Assembly (NCBI GenBank): GCA_002900995.3
Contig: PJEW03000035.1
Coordinates: 1 to 30,265, forward strand
Length of the DNA stretch: 30,265 bases
Reading direction: 5' to 3'
DNA from: Ganoderma boninense
Lineage: Eukaryota; Basidiomycota; Agaricomycetes; Polyporales; Polyporaceae
This document shows positions 29,025-30,265 of the stretch, piece by piece. A program made the translations under genes and the position numbers. Below the pieces are notes generated by a model. It did not search any database, had not been told where the DNA came from, and worked only from the letters and a program-made list of their open reading frames with translations. The number at the start of each line of letters is the position of its first letter. Position 1 is the stretch's first letter.

Positions 29025-29527
29025 TGCACTGGCGATAGGTGGGATGAGAACATCGCCCGCTCTCATGGCATCTCCAACCAGTATCCCGGCAACACTGGCC
29101 CGACCGACGTCTACGCCTCTCATGCGGGTCAGCTCGGCACCACGGGCCAGAGGAACCGGTTAGACCCCACCGTCGGAAACATGGGAGGCCAGGACAGGCA
29201 AACGTACGCCAGGGGCCCTGAGCCTGTTCTCCCACCGCCTGCCGTCCCCCAGCCTGAGGCCAACACTGTGCAGCCCAGCACAAGCGATAAGCTTGTGGGT
29301 AAGTGGTTCGATTTGTTCCATAGTCTATTGTGGATCTGCTGCTCATGGGTGGTGGTTTTCGCACCTGCGCACTAGGCAACGTCGAGAAGCTCGCTGGGAA
29401 GATCTCGGGGAACGAACGACTGGTCGAGCGTGGCCAGGCTCGCAAGGTGGGTACCAACTCCATCTCGGTTACGTCTCCATGCCGAAGGCTGACGTAGAAC
29501 CCGGACAGAATGGTTCCTTGCACATGA
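29013..29527 (+). pseudogene. 3' part of the interrupted host gene, C-terminus resembling CsbD-like proteins
   Basis: Begins with the second target copy (29013-29024) and reads on in the same phase as the 5' part: WDENIARSHGISNQYPGNTG, ASHAGQLGTTGQRNRLDPTV, GGQDRQTYARGPEPVLPPPA, STSDKLVG. A 77-bp intron (29299-29375) joins NVEKLAGKISGNERLVERGQ. A final 51-bp intron (29447-29497) ends exactly on an in-frame TAG, and if spliced gives a last exon with stop at 29525-29527. Small hydrophilic proteins with a GKxxGN...GxxRK tail are frequent in fungi and resemble the CsbD stress-protein pattern; that link is inference, and the Gly/Gln-rich middle is not part of CsbD. Cut off from its promoter and start, this half is presumably silent. 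No stop or frameshift has accumulated in it. Confidence 0.75.
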
Positions 29528-30265
29528 TTCCCGGTGCAGAGTGAAGTGACGCATGTACTACTACTACCACGTACCGGTCCGGATTCCCAGTCGCCATGCC
29601 ACAGTATAATGTACAGTATCGATGCTCCGTGTTCTTGTACCTGATTGACCCTTGCACATCCATCGTTACCATGTCATAACCATGGGATGAGTGTCCATTT
29701 CAACTTGCATCTATAAGGTGTACGCCTAATAAGTCCGGGTAGTCGCTATGGCGAAAGTCCTAAGGAGGTTTTTGAAGCCTAAGCGACACTGAGTACTGAG
29801 TCGCGAAGCTGGGGTGCGGATCGTCATCAAGTAGACGGGGAGAAGGAGTCAAGCGGACAACCGAAAGGAGGACGTCACGGTGAAAGAGGAGATCAGGTTG
29901 TACAGTAGGTAATATTAATACAAACCAGTTCGCGAGAACCAATACTCGGGGGAGAGAAGAGCGTCCGCAGTCATACATGTCGGAAGCCACGAGTCCTTAT
30001 GATCTGATAAGCTACTTGGCGAATACCAGTACATTGAGTGAATGGGCGGATGGACAGAACAACTGACATGTAAAGTGTGGTACAGCAGAGCAAGACGTGG
30101 CGCGTCAGCATGATGTAGCTACTATGAATGGGAACAGATGATAAGATGCGGTGTGTAAAGTAGGAGTACGTGCGGAGGAGGCGTTGTCGAGTTCGTCAAA
30201 AAGTTAAGGCATTCATCCTCGTCTGGATGACTCCCTAGATATTGGCCAACCCGCATACTCGGGCC
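29528..30265. other. Right flank, no supported gene
   Basis: Contains the 3' UTR of the interrupted host gene and further AT-richer intergenic DNA. A minus-strand frame at 29760-29990 (76 aa, with a hydrophobic stretch) has no recognisable motif and no splice support. Nothing else stands out. Confidence 0.45.

Noticed and set aside
29760..29990. Minus-strand 76-aa frame
   Set aside because: No motif, no splice support, in AT-richer intergenic sequence.
1..30265. tRNA, rRNA and CRISPR arrays
   Set aside because: No cloverleaf with a TTCRA-type arm, no rRNA-like block and no spaced direct repeats were found by eye.

Overview
This looks like nuclear DNA of a filamentous basidiomycete, most likely an Agaricomycete. 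Genes are split by many short GT-AG introns (about 40-90 bp), spacing is tight, coding GC is moderately high, and the window carries a KDZ-type DNA transposon and a Tad/I-like non-LTR retrotransposon (LINE). I saw no prokaryotic signals, rRNA, tRNA or CRISPR.

Left arm (1-10.2 kb), ordinary host genes: an SGT1-type co-chaperone (-, 1181-1914); a divergently transcribed glutathione S-transferase-like protein (+, 2409-3816, six exons with a 13-nt microexon); a GT31 (beta-1,3-galactosyltransferase-like) type II membrane enzyme (+, 4429-7389) whose frame is broken about five times by small indels; and an uncharacterised one-TM fungal protein (-, 7886-9461).

Right two thirds (10.26-29.53 kb), a three-layer nest. 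The outer layer is a small host gene of about 171 codons whose 5' part is at 10265-10466 and whose 3' part is at 29013-29527. A LINE of about 6.6 kb (own sequence) inserted in its second exon. The 12-bp target duplication GACGGCGCAGGC is perfect at both ends (10455-10466 and 29013-29024), and removing the insert restores one open frame. The LINE has a gag-like ORF1 with zinc knuckles, an ORF2 with endonuclease, reverse transcriptase and RNase H, an ATGA stop/start overlap between the ORFs and a (GAAA)4 tail. Its ORF2 is split by a DNA transposon of about 12 kb (13478-25440) with terminal inverted repeats.

The DNA transposon carries a KDZ transposase of about 1158 aa (-, 14532-18420), complete apart from one single-base frameshift, and several further genes: an unknown protein (-, 19383-20033), a gene with an 18-bp tandem repeat and a C-terminal domain resembling RNase H1-N/viroplasmin (-, 20334-22041), a divergent gene of 644 aa (+, 22143-24372), and a possible 83-aa spliced ORF (-, 24737-25064).

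The transposase presumably moves the inner element and ORF1/ORF2 once moved the LINE. The jobs of the passenger genes are unknown. Single-base frameshifts, several next to homopolymers, recur in GT31, the LINE and the transposase, so both pseudogenisation and assembly error must be kept in mind.
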